Below, in pieces: positions 11,299 to 24,300 of a stretch of 64,000 bases of DNA; positions within the stretch are counted from its first letter, which is position 1; every line of letters starts with the position of its first letter. The stretch is taken from assembly GCA_030789695.1 (NCBI GenBank), contig CM061142.1, positions 605,315,659 to 605,379,658 on the forward strand, read 5' to 3'. The position numbers were made by a program, and so were the translations under genes. Below the pieces are notes generated by a model. That model worked only from the letters and a program-made list of their open reading frames with translations. It was not told the DNA's origin and searched no databases. The DNA comes from Scilla litardierei (taxonomy: Eukaryota; Streptophyta; Magnoliopsida; Asparagales; Asparagaceae).

Positions 11299-12200
11299 AC
11301 GGAGGTTGTGATATTATATGGAGATCCTCACTCCAGCCAGGGACGAGGGAGCTGAGAGGCCCGGTGTCGTACAGTGCCCGTGTCCATTACGCCGTATGCT
11401 ATATTCACCCCAAATTTGGGATGATGTCCTGGTCCTGGTATCATACAGTTTACCCAAGTTCCAATTAATTTAATTATAAAATAATAAAATAAGAATTTGC
11501 GTGTTACTCCTTCTGCTGGCAGCACTTTCCCTTCCCTTTGCCTGTTCTTTGTGACTCGGTGTCACGTCTTAGGCACGTGCACTTATCTTATTAGATAATG
11601 GTTGCTCGAACACTTGTGTTATTATTATTATTATTCGTGCTAACCCTTTTCTTACAGTAACTCGACATTGGACCGTATGTATGATCCCCTTGTTTAGATA
11701 TTTAATTTTCATTATTGTACTTATTACATGCTCTATTTCTCTTGTCTTGCCTTGTGGTTTGATAACCTTAGAACAATGTTCTAAATCCAAGTTGGTTCCT
11801 ACTAGGACACGCATTGACGTGTTCCCCCCTTATTTTTCAGGTAGCAGGGACCGCATGGTTGGTGGTGGCTTGGAGTTGGGTTTCAGGGGTAGTCTGGGTG
11901 TGAGATATAGATTGTATTGTGACAGGGTTGTCTTGGCAGATTGAGAGTGGTGTATATGTATTGTTACACCTGGAGTATGTATATAAATGAAGCATGTTAT
12001 ATATAAAATGATGTTGTTTTGTGAGACTATTTGATAATATAGTGGAACTTCACGTGTACTATCCCAGCATGTGCGCAGTTGCCTGCATATTCAGTTTCTT
12101 CTTTCTCTCCCTTTTCCTCTCGCATCACCCTCACTCTTCGGGATACTTGGAAAAAAAATTTAAATGCCGGGTACTCTGGGGAACGGGGCGTGACACCTTG

Positions 12201-12704
12201 GGGTCATGCTGCTTTGGTTGCATATGCTAACACTGTCAAATATTAGGTGCTCCGGGCATGGAGCTGAAGGGACGACTTAGGTGTCGTGGTTGTCTCCATG
12301 GGAGTCTTGTCCGCGTGGGGCTGAGCCACCGAATTAGCTGACTTGGAAGAGCTGACCTCAAGTAGTCGGGTCGTCCCTTCAGAACTGTGTTGGGGCCAGG
12401 TCGGGCTGACCTCTCGAGGTCGAGTCCAGAGATCCCTAAGAGCGAGGGCAGCACTAGGTCCCACCTGATGAGTTTCGCCTGGGTGCAACTGTCGGTGGGC
12501 CCCAGCCTAAAAGTGATATCTACACTCGGTTATTTAACCGGTGTATGTGTCTACATAAGTAAGCTAGTGCCATATCATCGTCTTTGATTTCATCCTAAAA
12601 ATTTGGATCGGTTTCATGGACTCAATCGAAAGAGAGAAAATACTAGAATAAAAATAATATCAAACAAAAATAAATAATAATGAAAACTTAGTAATAAAAA
12701 TAAA
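12201..12704. other. Intervening sequence between the LTR block and Cop-A, no gene recognised
   Basis: The first 350 bases are GC-rich, with repeated CGAGGTCG/GACCTC motifs reminiscent of degraded gypsy sequence. The last 100 are very AT-rich and continue, after removal of Cop-A, into 39555 onwards. I see no coding or RNA gene. Confidence 0.4.
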
Positions 12705-12709
12705 AATAC

Positions 12710-12863
12710 TGTTATGAATCAACATCTGGGGAGAAACCCCCAGCTCTATATTTATAGCATGTAGAGGAGCCTATACAGATAAAATATATTAGATACGGTC
12801 TTATCTATAAGATAAGCCGTGACCCCAACCGACTAACCAACTCGGTATTATCCCTTCACAACA
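12710..12863 (-). repeat. Cop-A left LTR (3' LTR), 154 bp
   Basis: TG...CA ends; followed on the right by CTCCCCCTT (12864-12872), a polypurine tract on the coding strand. Read on the minus strand it contains TATAAATATAG, a likely TATA box, at the same place as in the Cop-B LTR. Confidence 0.88.
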
Positions 12864-12872
12864 CTCCCCCTT

Positions 12873-13078
12873 GTCCAGCCATAGGTGTGGACTCTGCTCA
12901 TGAATACTTCAGGATTCTGAGTGTAGTAGGAGTCTCACATGGGGTGGATATTTCAAGATCCTGAGTTGGTGAGGTTTGCCTCTTTAAAACCTTTAGCTAT
13001 GGAAAACCCCGTGGGAAAAACATAATTAAGGAAAAAGAGTGCATACACTCCCTAACTCCCCCTGATCTGTACAAGCAC
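12873..13078 (-). other. Cop-A 3' untranslated region
   Basis: This lies between the pol stop and the polypurine tract. It is clearly similar to 62410-62610 of Cop-B (for example the AACCCCGTGGGAAAAAC and AGGATTCTGAG blocks in opposite orientation). Confidence 0.7.
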
Positions 13079-14080
13079 TCAGGCTTTCAGATCTTGTAGG
13101 CGCCTCATCCCAATTTTCTGTACAAACTTCCTAAAGGTAGCAGTAGGAAGGGCTTTAGTTAACAAGACTGCTAGGTTGTCACATGATTGTACTTGTCTGA
13201 CGTCGATCACACCATCTCTCTGTAGCTGGTGCGTCCAGAAGAATTTTGGGGAAATATGCTTCGCTCTGTCGCCTTTGATGTAGCCACCTCGTAGCTGAGC
13301 TATACAAGCAGCATTGTTCTCGAACATTGTAGTAGGTTCAAGATCCCCAGACATCAATCCGGTCGTCACCAGGATGTGATTTACAACTGACCGTCGCCAG
13401 ACACGTTCTCTGCTTACTTCATGGATGGCGATGATCTCTGAGTGATTGGATGAGGTTGCCATCATGGTTTGCTTAACAGATCTCCAGAGAATGGCTGTCC
13501 CACCATGGGTAAACACGTACCCAGTCTGTGACTTTGCATTGTGGGGATCAGACCTGTAACCTGCATCAGCATAACCAACAAGTACGGAGGATAATCCATT
13601 TTTGTAAAAGAGTCCCAAATCTGTAGACCCTTGGAGGTTGCGCAGAAGGTGCTTTACCCCGGTCCAGTGGCGTTGCATAGGTGATGCACTGTATCTGGTT
13701 AGTAAATTTACTGTGAACACTATATCCGGACGCGTGCAGTTGGCCAGATATAGAAGTGCTCCAATAGCACTCAGATAAGGGACTTCTGGACCAAGTATAT
13801 CATCCCCCTCTTCCAGCTGCCGGATGGGGTCTTTATGTTCATCCAGAGATCGTAATACCATAGGTGAACTAAGTGGATGAAATTGGTCCATATGAAATCT
13901 TTGTAACATTTTCTTCGTATATGTGGTTTGGTGTAATAGGATTCTGTCTTTTAGATGTTCAATCTGTAAGCCAAGGCAAAATTTCGTTTTGCCTAGGTCT
14001 TTCATTTTGAATTCTTTTGTCAGACTTACAGATATCTCAGCGATCTCTTCAGGAGATCCAATGAGATTCAGATCGTTTAC

Positions 14081-17000
14081 TGTCACGCCCCGCTTCCCAG
14101 AACTACGGACTAAGGCCCGCTTGGGCCGAAGCTGTGAGGCTCGGACCCAATAAGCGTCTGTGAGATACTCCAAGACGAAGGAACATGTCCCTGCAGAAAA
14201 GTACGGAACAACAAAAATACTAAAAAGAAAATGCATTCATTTTATTCCAACAGATATCCAGAAAGTACGGAGAGTCTAAACAAATGCCCAACACGGCTAC
14301 AAACAGCTGAAAGTAAACTAATGGTGCAAGCACCCAACCTAGACGAAAAAGTAAACGGTGCTACGCACCCAACTAGAAAGCAGTAAATCTCTGAAACAAC
14401 AACGTGAGGAAACTCTAGCTCTGGTCCTCCTCAAGCACGTACTCTGGGTCGACGCCCTCTGGCTCCACATACTCTGGTATGTCCGGCTCGACAACTGACG
14501 TACAGTACCCAAGAGAAAAGGAACTGTACGTCAGATAAAGTCTACAAAGAAGGGTTAGACTCTACTGCAAGTGTAATATAATGAAGAGCAACATTTTACC
14601 GGTTGATTAACATGTTGGGGTTATGACATGGCAGTTATATTAAGTAGAAAGTAACACGGTGCAGAAAAAGTAAACGCGACAGGCAGTAGCCGTAGCGTGT
14701 GCTATCGACTACGGGACTAACCTAACGGGACAAGACAAGACAAGACAAGACACATGTGACTCGAAGGGTTCACACCTTACGGTTTGAGGGTGGCCAGACC
14801 CTCTCCCCGTGCGACCGCTCAACCCTACCACAAACCCAAGTGCTCAAGACAAGACAACCAGAGATCACCCTCGCATGGAGGGCACCTGAAACGCCTGTAG
14901 GCTTGTTGTAACACACAGATCACTCTCGCATGGAGAGCATCTGAAACGCCTGGAGGCTTTTTGGTAACACGAAGATCACTCTCGCGGGGAGAGCATCTGA
15001 AATGCCCGAAGGCTTTTTGGTAACACTGAGATCACTCTCGCGGGGAGAGCATCTGAAACACCCGAAGGCTTTTTGGTAACACAGAGATCACTCCCGCATG
15101 GAGAGCATCTGAAATACCCGAAGGCTTTTTGTAACAGGACACGACATGACAAGTGTAAGGGATAGTTCTTTCTAGGGGGTCCACACGCACGCACACACGG
15201 AATAGCCCTAAGGTGTCAGTTGGTGTTGTTGTTGCGCTTAGACTTCGTCGTCAAGTCTAAGCTGTCAAGGGGGTCCCGAACGCTATCATTTCACGTCCGG
15301 TTCTCTTTAAATGTACTCTAACATTCTAAGAAGGAGATGGCCTAAACGTGGACATAAGAGTACAAGTGTAAACACTTGCCTGCAGTGGCGAGTGCGTCAT
15401 CTGTCCGGAGCGTCCCGTTGAAGTGGTGCGTCAGCGAGGGTCCGTCTGAAACGGGTCAATGGCGGTGTCAGGACACGTTTTTCATCATTCCTGTTAGAGT
15501 TCATTTCTAGGTTCAACGGGGCTATCCTAGCGGTCAAAGTCACGTTTTCGTTTCGGTTCAGTCTAATCGACGATCTATCCTATGTGCACAGAAATTCAGT
15601 CCTTCGTCGATGTCTAATATTTTGCAATGTTTTAAAGGTGCGAAAATGAAATTTAGTTATTGTTGACGATTTTTAGATTATGTTTTCGTTTTGCTTTAGT
15701 GAGGGTTTTTACTACGTGTTAGAGGACTAACCTTTTGAATTCGATCAAAAAGCGGATGTCGGGTCTAAACGGCGATGGATCGACGTCGTCTACAACATCT
15801 CAGCTGTAGGTAGCATAGAAAGACACTTCTAGACAACAAGGTGGTGGCACGAACAGCAAGCAAGTGGCGATCTCTCTCCCGTTGCGGGTAGCGCAAAGGA
15901 TCTTCACGACGGCGGTAATGTCGTGTAGAAACACGTGAATTCGGCGACGCGTGTAAACTCCGAGGGTTCGAGGGGGCTGTCGATGTTTGAAGGAGGTCAG
16001 TTGGGGTTGCTCGGACCGGTGGATGGCCGACGGCGTTAGCGCACGGCGGTGGACGGTCGTGAGAAGACGAAGAGGACAGATTCGTGCAACGGTCGTTGTC
16101 GCACGTCTCAGCGGAAAAACAACGATTAAAAGAGTCAAAGGGAAATTGCAGTAGCTAAAGAGGTTTAAGAGGAATCCAACGGTGGTGGAGTGGTCATCGG
16201 AAGTGGTCGGAGGTGGCTGTGCACCGGCGTTGAAGAACAGCGCACAGATCTGTCAAAAACAGCCCCTAGGGCTTGGTTTCAACGGGTTTTCGAGGAGCTA
16301 GATATATGGGAAGAGGGTAAGGAGAGTTGCAGATGATAGTGGGGTTCTTGAGGAGTCGAGTGGGGGTGGTGGTCGTCGCCGACGGCGGTGAACGGCAGGC
16401 GACCGTGAGTTTTCCGACGATGGGTGTGCTGCTGTGCAGATTTCGGCCAAGGCTGGGTTTGATGCGACTTGGGGGCTGTTGAGAGGAGGAGAGGGAGGAG
16501 ATGAAGGTGGAGGAGCTGGTGGTCAGAGAGGGGAGGTCTGGTGGCCAGAGGGTGGCGCAAAATTCCGAGGAGAATGACGGCTAAGGGCAGTTTGCGTGAG
16601 CTTCTAGGTTTAGGCCTGATGGGGTTTTGAAGATGAGATTGTTTGCTAAAGTTGGTTTTAAGTGGGGTATAATTATGGGGTGACTATGAAGAGGGTGAGT
16701 GAGGGGGCGGACGAAGTGGAAAAATGTTGGGTGAGGTTAGTAGCAGAATCACAATTGCATGATACGTGCAAATCCCCTAATGATTTGATTACCAACAAAA
16801 TTTTGAATGTAATTGGGCTTAATGGGCTGAATTTGATTAGTGAATAGATTGGGCTAGGGGTGTCAGAAAATTACGAAAAAAATATCGGGACGACCGTGAC
16901 GAAGAGAGACTCGGGGGTACGATGGTTAATCACGCGTTTGGTCCATGAAAACGAACAGAAAAAATAAAAGATCCGGCGACCAAGTCTAAAGCTACGACGA

Positions 17001-17201
17001 CTCTATAATCAAACGTGATTTGTGGGAGAACGACCCTTGAAATGACGTTCACTAAAAATCCCACAAATAACTACTCTTCCTTATGGTCACAACGACATAT
17101 CACATCGCATAGTCCGAATCCAAGAAAGAGTCAAATAAAATAAGCGTATGAAAAACATACGTACACGCAGAAATACGTAAGGTCGGAAGGTGACCGTTAC
17201 A
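14081..17201 (+). mobile_element. Gypsy-like solo LTR inserted in Cop-A pol, 3121 bp
   Basis: Starts TGTCACGCCCCG and ends GACCGTTACA. The flanks TTTAC (14076-14080) and TCTAC (17202-17206) are a 5-bp duplication with one change. Removing it restores the Cop-A frame across the reverse-transcriptase YVDD motif when compared with Cop-B. There is no primer site, polypurine tract or coding region inside, so a solo LTR of a del/Tekay-like gypsy element, left by recombination between two LTRs, is the simplest reading. It shares its start with the block ending at 12195. Confidence 0.72.
14860..15140. repeat. Tandem repeat of about 56 bp, five copies, inside the solo LTR
   Basis: Each unit reads AGATCACTCTCGCATGGAG then AGCATCTGAAACGCC and GGAGGCTTTTTGGTAACAC, with CGGGG replacing CATGG in the third and fourth. 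Confidence 0.85.
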
Positions 17202-19201
17202 TCTACGTAGACTGCTATAATGACGAACCATTTTCTCTTTGCTCTTATAAAGATGCAAGGGCAGACTTCATTACTGTTGAATCCTTGTTGTACAAGAAAT
17301 TCACTTAGTCTATTATACCACATCTGTCTCGATTGTTTAAGACCATACAATGATCTTTGGAACTTAACAGAGTAGACGTCCCAATGTATATCTTTTAATT
17401 CAGCAGGCATTGAAAAGCCATCAGGAAGTTTCATGTATATCTCCTTGTCCAGATTACCGTATAGATATGCAGTCACAACATCCATTAGCTGCATATCTAA
17501 ATCTTTCTTTGCTGTTAAACTTATCAGTAATTGGAAAGTGATCGCATCCATGACCGGGGAGTATGTTTCCTCATAGTCAATACCCGGTCTTTGGGAAAAT
17601 CCTTGTGCTACAAGTCGTGCTTTGTAGTGTGCGATCTCATTATTTTCATTTCTTTTTCTCACGAATACACATTTGTATCCCACATGTTTTGACACTAGTA
17701 GTTGTCTGGACTATTTGTCCAAAGACTTTGTGTTTCTTAAGCGAGTCCAGCTCAGCTTCTATTGCCTGATTCCACTTTGGCCAATCATTTCTACGTTTGC
17801 ATTCATCAATGGACTGTGGATCATGATCATCGTCGCTTCCGGTGAGGTGAATAACAATATGAAATGCGAATTCATCATCGACGACTGTACTCTTTCTGTC
17901 CAACACCTCCACTGTACGTACATAATTTAATGATATTTCAGTTTCTTCCGGTAGTTCCTCTGCAGTGGATTCCAGGAGGGGTGAGGCTATGGACATGAGC
18001 TCATTTCTCTGTGGGGGTATGGTTCCAAGGTCTACGGATATTTTTCCTTTTCATGGATTTTTATCCTTGGAGCTTAGTGGTCTGCCTCTTTTCTATTGAG
18101 GTGCAGCCACTTCTGCTGCTGGTGGATTGCATCCATTCAGGGATGTGTGATTTGACAATCTTCTGGTTATCAGTAAATGAGTTCGATAATAGGTGGACAG
18201 TGTCCTGAATGTGAAGGATCTTTAGATCTCATCTTCACATTGTTTTGTTACCGGATCATAGTGGGTCAAACTTTTTGTATCCCACGTTATGATGTGTTCG
18301 CACCAGATTTCTCAGTTTCTGGGCCCATTTTGGGGAAAATGGTCTCATCAAATTCACAATCTTCAAGACGTGCCTTAAATGCGTCCCACATTTGGGGTTC
18401 TACGTATCTTATAATTGAGGATGAGTCAAACCCTACATAGATACCTAGGCGACGTTGAGGACCCATTTTTGTCCTCTGTGGTGGTGCAATGGGGATGTAG
18501 ACTGTGCAACCAAAGATTCTCAGATGAGAAATGTTCGGTGGCCCTCCATATGTAAGTTGCATTGAAGAGAGACTCTGACCTCCAGAGGGTCTTATTTTTA
18601 TTAACGATGCAGCATGCAAAATTGCATGTCCACATGCATCCATCGGCAACTTGGATTTCATTAACAATGGACGTGTAATCCATTGAAGTCTTTTTATCAG
18701 TGACTCTGACAACCCATTCTGGGTGTGAACATGCGGCACTGGATGTTCAATTTCTATTCCTGTTGCCTGGCAATACTCTTAAAATAACCGGGAGGTAAAT
18801 TTCCCAGGATTATCCAGACGTATTTTCTTTATATGATTGTCTGGAAAATGTGCCCGCAACTTTATAATTTGTGCCAGTAGCTTTGGAAAATCTAAGTTGC
18901 GGGTTGATAGTAGACACACATACAAATATTTTGAAGATGCATCAATCAGTACCATAAAGTACTACAAGGGCCTACTTGGGGATGGATAGGTCCACATATG
19001 TCTCTATGTATTCTTTCGAGGAAGCTTGGAGACTCGATATCCACTTTTAGTGGTGATGGCCTTGTTATTAATTTCCCCTTGAAGCAGGAGATGCAAGGGA
19101 ACTCTCCCTTCTGAAGAATCTTCCGGTTCTTCAGGTTGTGCCCATGGGATTGTGATAAGATTCGGTGCATCATCACAGATCCAGTGTGGCCAAGTCTATC
19201 A

Positions 19202-21308
19202 TGTAGTGACCCTGTGCTATGAGGAATAAACAATAGATGGGGATGAATAGTGTTTTTATAGAATTCTAAGGAATTTACGCCAAATAAAACCCTACTTAAC
19301 CAACAAATGTGGAATATAAGAAATGATCAACAACCCAAGCAAGAATGCAATGCTAACATGCAATGTACCCTGGTTCGGTGCCACCCAAGTCTCCTCGACT
19401 TGTTACCGGTGCCCTAATCCAGCAACACCTGAATCCCCTCCGGATACTCTAGTAAAACCACTAGAGCTTCCTTTAGCCCACTTGCGAAAACCGCACAAGT
19501 GCAATCGACCTACAGTTGATGCCTGTGTATCCCACAACCTGGGAACACGCAAAGTACCTTAATCCCACAACCTGGGACTAAGCACACTCTCACAAACTGA
19601 GAGCAAAACGAAATCTTGACTCCCACAACTTGGGATCAAGCCAATCCTCTCACCACCGTGAGTATACAATAAATATGAAATATAAAGAATGAAATATAAA
19701 ACTTCTTACCACAAAATCCTATGCCTTGAGAAATACTTACCAATATAGGGCAAGAATGGATTTTGAGGAAGATGAGATCACCAAACCCTAGCTCCACCAA
19801 GATGAGCAGCAATAGATGGCTAGGATTGGGATGGTGACTTGGATTCAAGCTCTTAGCTTGAGAAGATCACAAGGAATGAGAATCTCTCTTGAGGAATTAG
19901 TGCTCAAAGAGTAAGGGAGAGATTCTTGTGAGATGAGAGAATTTGGAATTGGAGTTGAATGGCTCTTCTCAAAGGTGTGAAAATGTCTCTAATTTCAGCC
20001 TTGGATCCCTGGTTAGAAGCACTCAAACTTATATAGGGAAGAGACAAAACGGTCACAAAAATCGTGGCATTAAATGCCCCAACGGCTCTATTCAGAAGCT
20101 GCTTAATCGGTCTAAGAAGGATCATTGACCGATTAGTTTGGAAACGAGTCGGTCGGTGAACCTTCTTGGACCGACTAGAAGGAAGACATCGAAGATAGTG
20201 AATTCCAAAGATATAAGAACTAGTCGGTCTAAGAAGAAACATCAACCGACTAGTTTGACAACTAGTCGGTCGGTGAACCTTCTTAGACCGACTAATTAGT
20301 CAACAGTAAAGAAGTCGAATTTCACTAGGAGAACTAGTCGGTCTGAGAAGAAACACCAACCGACTAGATCGTCATTTAGTCGGTCGGTGAGCCTTCTTGG
20401 ACCGACTAATAGGTCAACAAATGGTCTAGAATTGATTAGGATAACTAGTGGGTCTGAGAAGGATTTTCAACCGACTAGATCGTCATCTAGTCGGTCGGTG
20501 AACCTTCTTGGACCGACTAAATGATCAACAGTGAATGGGCTGAATCAAGCAAGGATATCTAGTCGGTTCAAGAGGAATTTCCAACCGACTAGATCGTCAT
20601 CTAGTCGGTTGGTTCTTCTACTTGAACCAACTAAGATGCATACGAAGCCAAGGAATGAAGTGATAAGCTTCGGGAAAGTTTCTAATGGCTTCTAAGGCAA
20701 TCCTAGAGATACGATAAGAAATTTATGAAGATTTCTAGGCAAGTACTACTCAAGGCTTAACATTCTACTGAACCGGAGCTAGAAGACAATAAAAGTAAAC
20801 ACGACAAACCGTCTTCAAAGCTTCAACATGAAGATTCCGAATCCCTCGACTTCAATAATACTCCTTGAGCTTTAACGAAGCGTCAGGCACAACGATCACG
20901 CGTTCTGAGGAAGTCTTGGGACGTCGCTTGAGATGAACAACGAACTTTGGCGACGATCTCCATAATTCTTCATGGACTTGAGTCTTTTAGTTGAATGACT
21001 TGAATATCTTCAACGTCATGGTCTTCGAAGCTTTTGACTCATCCATTCCGTCCTTCTCGTTGGATTGAATCTCCATTCATTTGTTAATGCCATTGGCTTG
21101 AGGTTTGAAGTAGCCTTTGAGTTCTTCAAGCTAATACTTCACCTTTGTTGATCTACCAAGTCCTCCACTTGAATCAACACGTGTAGTCACTTTTGATCTT
21201 CTTGAATCTAATTGGTGACTTTTTAGCTAACTGCAATCACAAGAATTAGTCACAATGATTTGTGTTTGATCATCATCAAAATCAAGGTGGTGAGTCCAAT
21301 ATTCTACA
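19202..21308 (-). repeat. TRG-2 left LTR (3' LTR), 2107 bp
   Basis: Begins TGTAGTGACCC and ends CAATATTCTACA; the duplication TATCA precedes it and TTCTTCCCCTTTTT (a polypurine tract on the minus strand) follows. Confidence 0.93.
20090..20640. repeat. Palindromic minisatellite in the TRG-2 left LTR
   Basis: About five units of roughly 110-120 bp, each pairing ACTAGTCGGTCTGAGAAG with CCAACCGACTAG, and TAGTCGGTCGGTGAACC with GGACCGACTAA. The repeated cores ACTAGTCGGT and ACCGACTAGT are inverted repeats of each other, so each unit can fold on itself and with its neighbours. Confidence 0.85.
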
Positions 21309-21322
21309 TTCTTCCCCTTTTT
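21309..21322 (-). other. TRG-2 polypurine tract
   Basis: The plus strand reads TTCTTCCCCTTTTT directly next to the LTR; on the coding strand this is a pure purine run, the usual primer for plus-strand DNA synthesis. Confidence 0.8.
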
Positions 21323-24300
21323 GATGATGACAAACCAAATATAAACAAAACAAATAATTGTGCATTAAATATACTTACTCCCCCTGCAATGATGCCAATC
21401 AAGTTAATATCAATAATCAATAGCATCATTTAGCAGTTAATAGTGTGTGTATCACATGAGGTTGTGTATATATCGCATGAATGACCAGTAATAATATGCA
21501 TACACAATACAAATCATATAGGTGATACACATCATAAACATGAGCATGATTACCAATATATATATAATGTAATCAATATAAACCAAGGTAATCACCAATG
21601 CTCCCCCTGAATCATATACATGAACGATCATACTTAAAGTCTATATGATTCAAGTTATTGTTTAACACTCAACAATTAATAAGCACATCTTGTTTATTTC
21701 TCTCCCCTTTGTCATTAACAAAAAGATATGGGGGTATAGAAACAACAAATGCAACAATAGAGTGGAAAACAAAAAGGTATATCAATTGTAAAGTTCTCTA
21801 ATGTAAAGTTACCAATTGAAAAACTAGATATCAAAATAAAGATATCAATTGCAAGAGACATATCCAACAACAACTCAACCACCCTCAATTATCACAAAAA
21901 GATAAGCAATAAGCATATGAGATAAAAGATTACAATAGATACTAATTGTAAAAAGTAGTGTGAGCAGTGTTAGAAAAGTGACAAAAATAAAAATCATGAC
22001 ATCACTTGTGAAAGAAAAACATGTGATCAAAAAGTGTACACATGGTTAAGAATAATGGCATGAGAAACCAATTGTAGACATACCAAGTCATCTCTAAAAG
22101 TATCTCCAGCTAAACTCCACAACACATCTCCAAAAGTAAGCATACCAAATATAAGTGAAGTGTGCGATTTGGGATGACAAGGTGATACAATGAAAATGAA
22201 TATCAAATATCTATATCACGCAAAAGTGTTATGCCAAAATAGAGATAGTAACGTCATAAAACGTATGGCATACACAATTCTAGCACACTAGGATACTAAT
22301 TGAAACAATGTTCAAAAGAACCATAGTACTAGCATGCATTCCAGAATAGATACTCACATAATGAGTCAAAGATAAGCATGGAATGTCATGAGCATAAGGA
22401 AGATAAGCACTATATCATAAGCTCCAAACTAGCATCAAGCAAGATCATGCAAAGATGATATCCAATATAAATAGTCTACCAATTGTAAAGATGATACCAA
22501 AGGTAGTCTATCAAAGTATGCAAAGCAGGCAAATAATGTCAAGATCATGATATAACTTGAGAAGGAAACCAAGTGAACAAATAGAGACATGATTTCATCC
22601 TAGCTCAATTATCACAAAGGATTCAACAAGAGGCATGATGTGACAAAATATCTTTTGAGCAAAGGCATGAAGATAGTCTACGATTAAAGTCACAAGGTAG
22701 GACAGAAACGAATAAAGTTATCATGAACATCACAAGCATGCATACCAATTGTGCGAATAGAATAAAAAGACTTGTGTAAGCACAATATAATCACAGGTAG
22801 CATCAAAGTAGTCATAGTGCATCAAGATATATTCATGGAAGAATATCTATGACAGAATATAGATATCATCAAACACACTATAAATCTTATATGATCGTGT
22901 ATAGCACAAGTTATCTCTAACTTCACATAAAAATAGCATAAAATATGAACATGAGATGAGAGATGACATAGTGAGAAATATAGCTTGAAGATCACTAACT
23001 AATATGAATGAATGTTATGTCACTTGTGAAAATATCATACATGAAAGATTTAGCTATAGACATGAAAGATCTCTTGAATAAAATTATAGCTAAACATCAG
23101 TCATGAAATAATTAAAATGACAAGTAACATACATTGATTACCCCAAATCATATCAATACGTCTCATAAAGATAATCATACAAACCATGGGAAAAGTATGA
23201 GATGTGTGGTGATACAATGAACAAATACGCATAAAGATCCTAAATCATTAATCTTATACATGGCATGAATTATGTATAACGTGATGAAGTATAGCATGCC
23301 ATAAAGAAATGAATGATTCTACTAGAATGGTATGACAAATCATGATATGGTCTAAATAATCCATGAACATAGTCATCTACGTGAATTAGGCACAAGTGGT
23401 AGAATCAAAGCAACAATGAATCTTAAATGGAAGAATTGAAAAATATTTTCAATGAAGGTTAAGATCAATATATTTAATACAATCTAATAAACAAGCAAGC
23501 ATATCATACACATCAGTTATCATATCCATAACATATAACAATCTTCACACAGAAGCATGTATGTGAGGAATGTGATGTGTAATAACAACGTGTTCCAAAG
23601 ATATGAACATCAATAAACAACTAACAAACTCATTATATGAATGTTATAGCTACCATGGTACATGAGTCGTAATAAGACATATATGACATACATGAACAAG
23701 GTAGTCACATAAACAAACAATCTTCATGAGGGTGTGACAACAATGAGCTAATGAAGAAGTATGCTATATTACACAAATCGAATATATTAAAATACCAATT
23801 GTAAACATGGTAGTCAAAACCAATATATTAAAATACCAATGGTACAAAACACAGACTTACAACCATTTAGCTCTCCCTATATGTGTGCATCTCCAATGCA
23901 CCATCCTTTCCTTTGAATTGATCCATCATTTGTAAACCAAGGAGTGTGTAGGGTAGGCATCTTGTACAATAATCTGACAATTCAATAATTGGTGGTATCC
24001 AAAAACTTTTTGGATCCAATAGGTTAAGGAACAAAATCAAGTAGTCCAATAACCAATCATTTACCAATTGTAAATAACACTCATCAATAGAAATGCATGA
24101 CATGCATTAATAGGAGTTATTATAATCAAGAAAATCATACATATAAGGAATTAACAATTCTCAACCATTAGAAATTAGATACACCTAGACTAATAATTCA
24201 TATGCATATGATTTAGTCAAGCAACATTATTATGAATACACACATCTAATACAATAGTATGTGCTAGAAAGATTCCCCGTTCAATATGCACATGTGCACA

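Larger units (their letters stand above)
9487..12195 (-). mobile_element. Gypsy-like LTR block in minus orientation, left end unresolved
   Basis: The right edge reads CGGGGCGTGACA at 12184-12195, the reverse complement of TGTCACGCCCCG, a frequent start of plant del/Tekay-like gypsy LTRs and the same start as the LTR at 14081. Reading leftwards there is an AT-rich stretch and a segment reading (minus strand) TACCTGAAAAATAAGGGG near 11830-11845, the sort of sequence found in such LTRs. CCTTG (12196-12200) is the expected right duplication. A CCTTG also precedes TG at 11755, but I cannot say it is the partner. A pyrimidine-rich TTTCTTTCTTACATC tract fills 9530-9690. No genes were recognised. Confidence 0.4.

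Noticed and set aside
11755..12195. A 441-bp LTR bounded by CCTTG on both sides
   Set aside because: The 5-bp match may be chance; LTR-like sequence appears to continue left of 11755.
20090..20640. Regular repeats resembling a CRISPR array
   Set aside because: Unit length and spacing vary, the array lies within an LTR that is duplicated at 28370-28905, and the organism is a plant.
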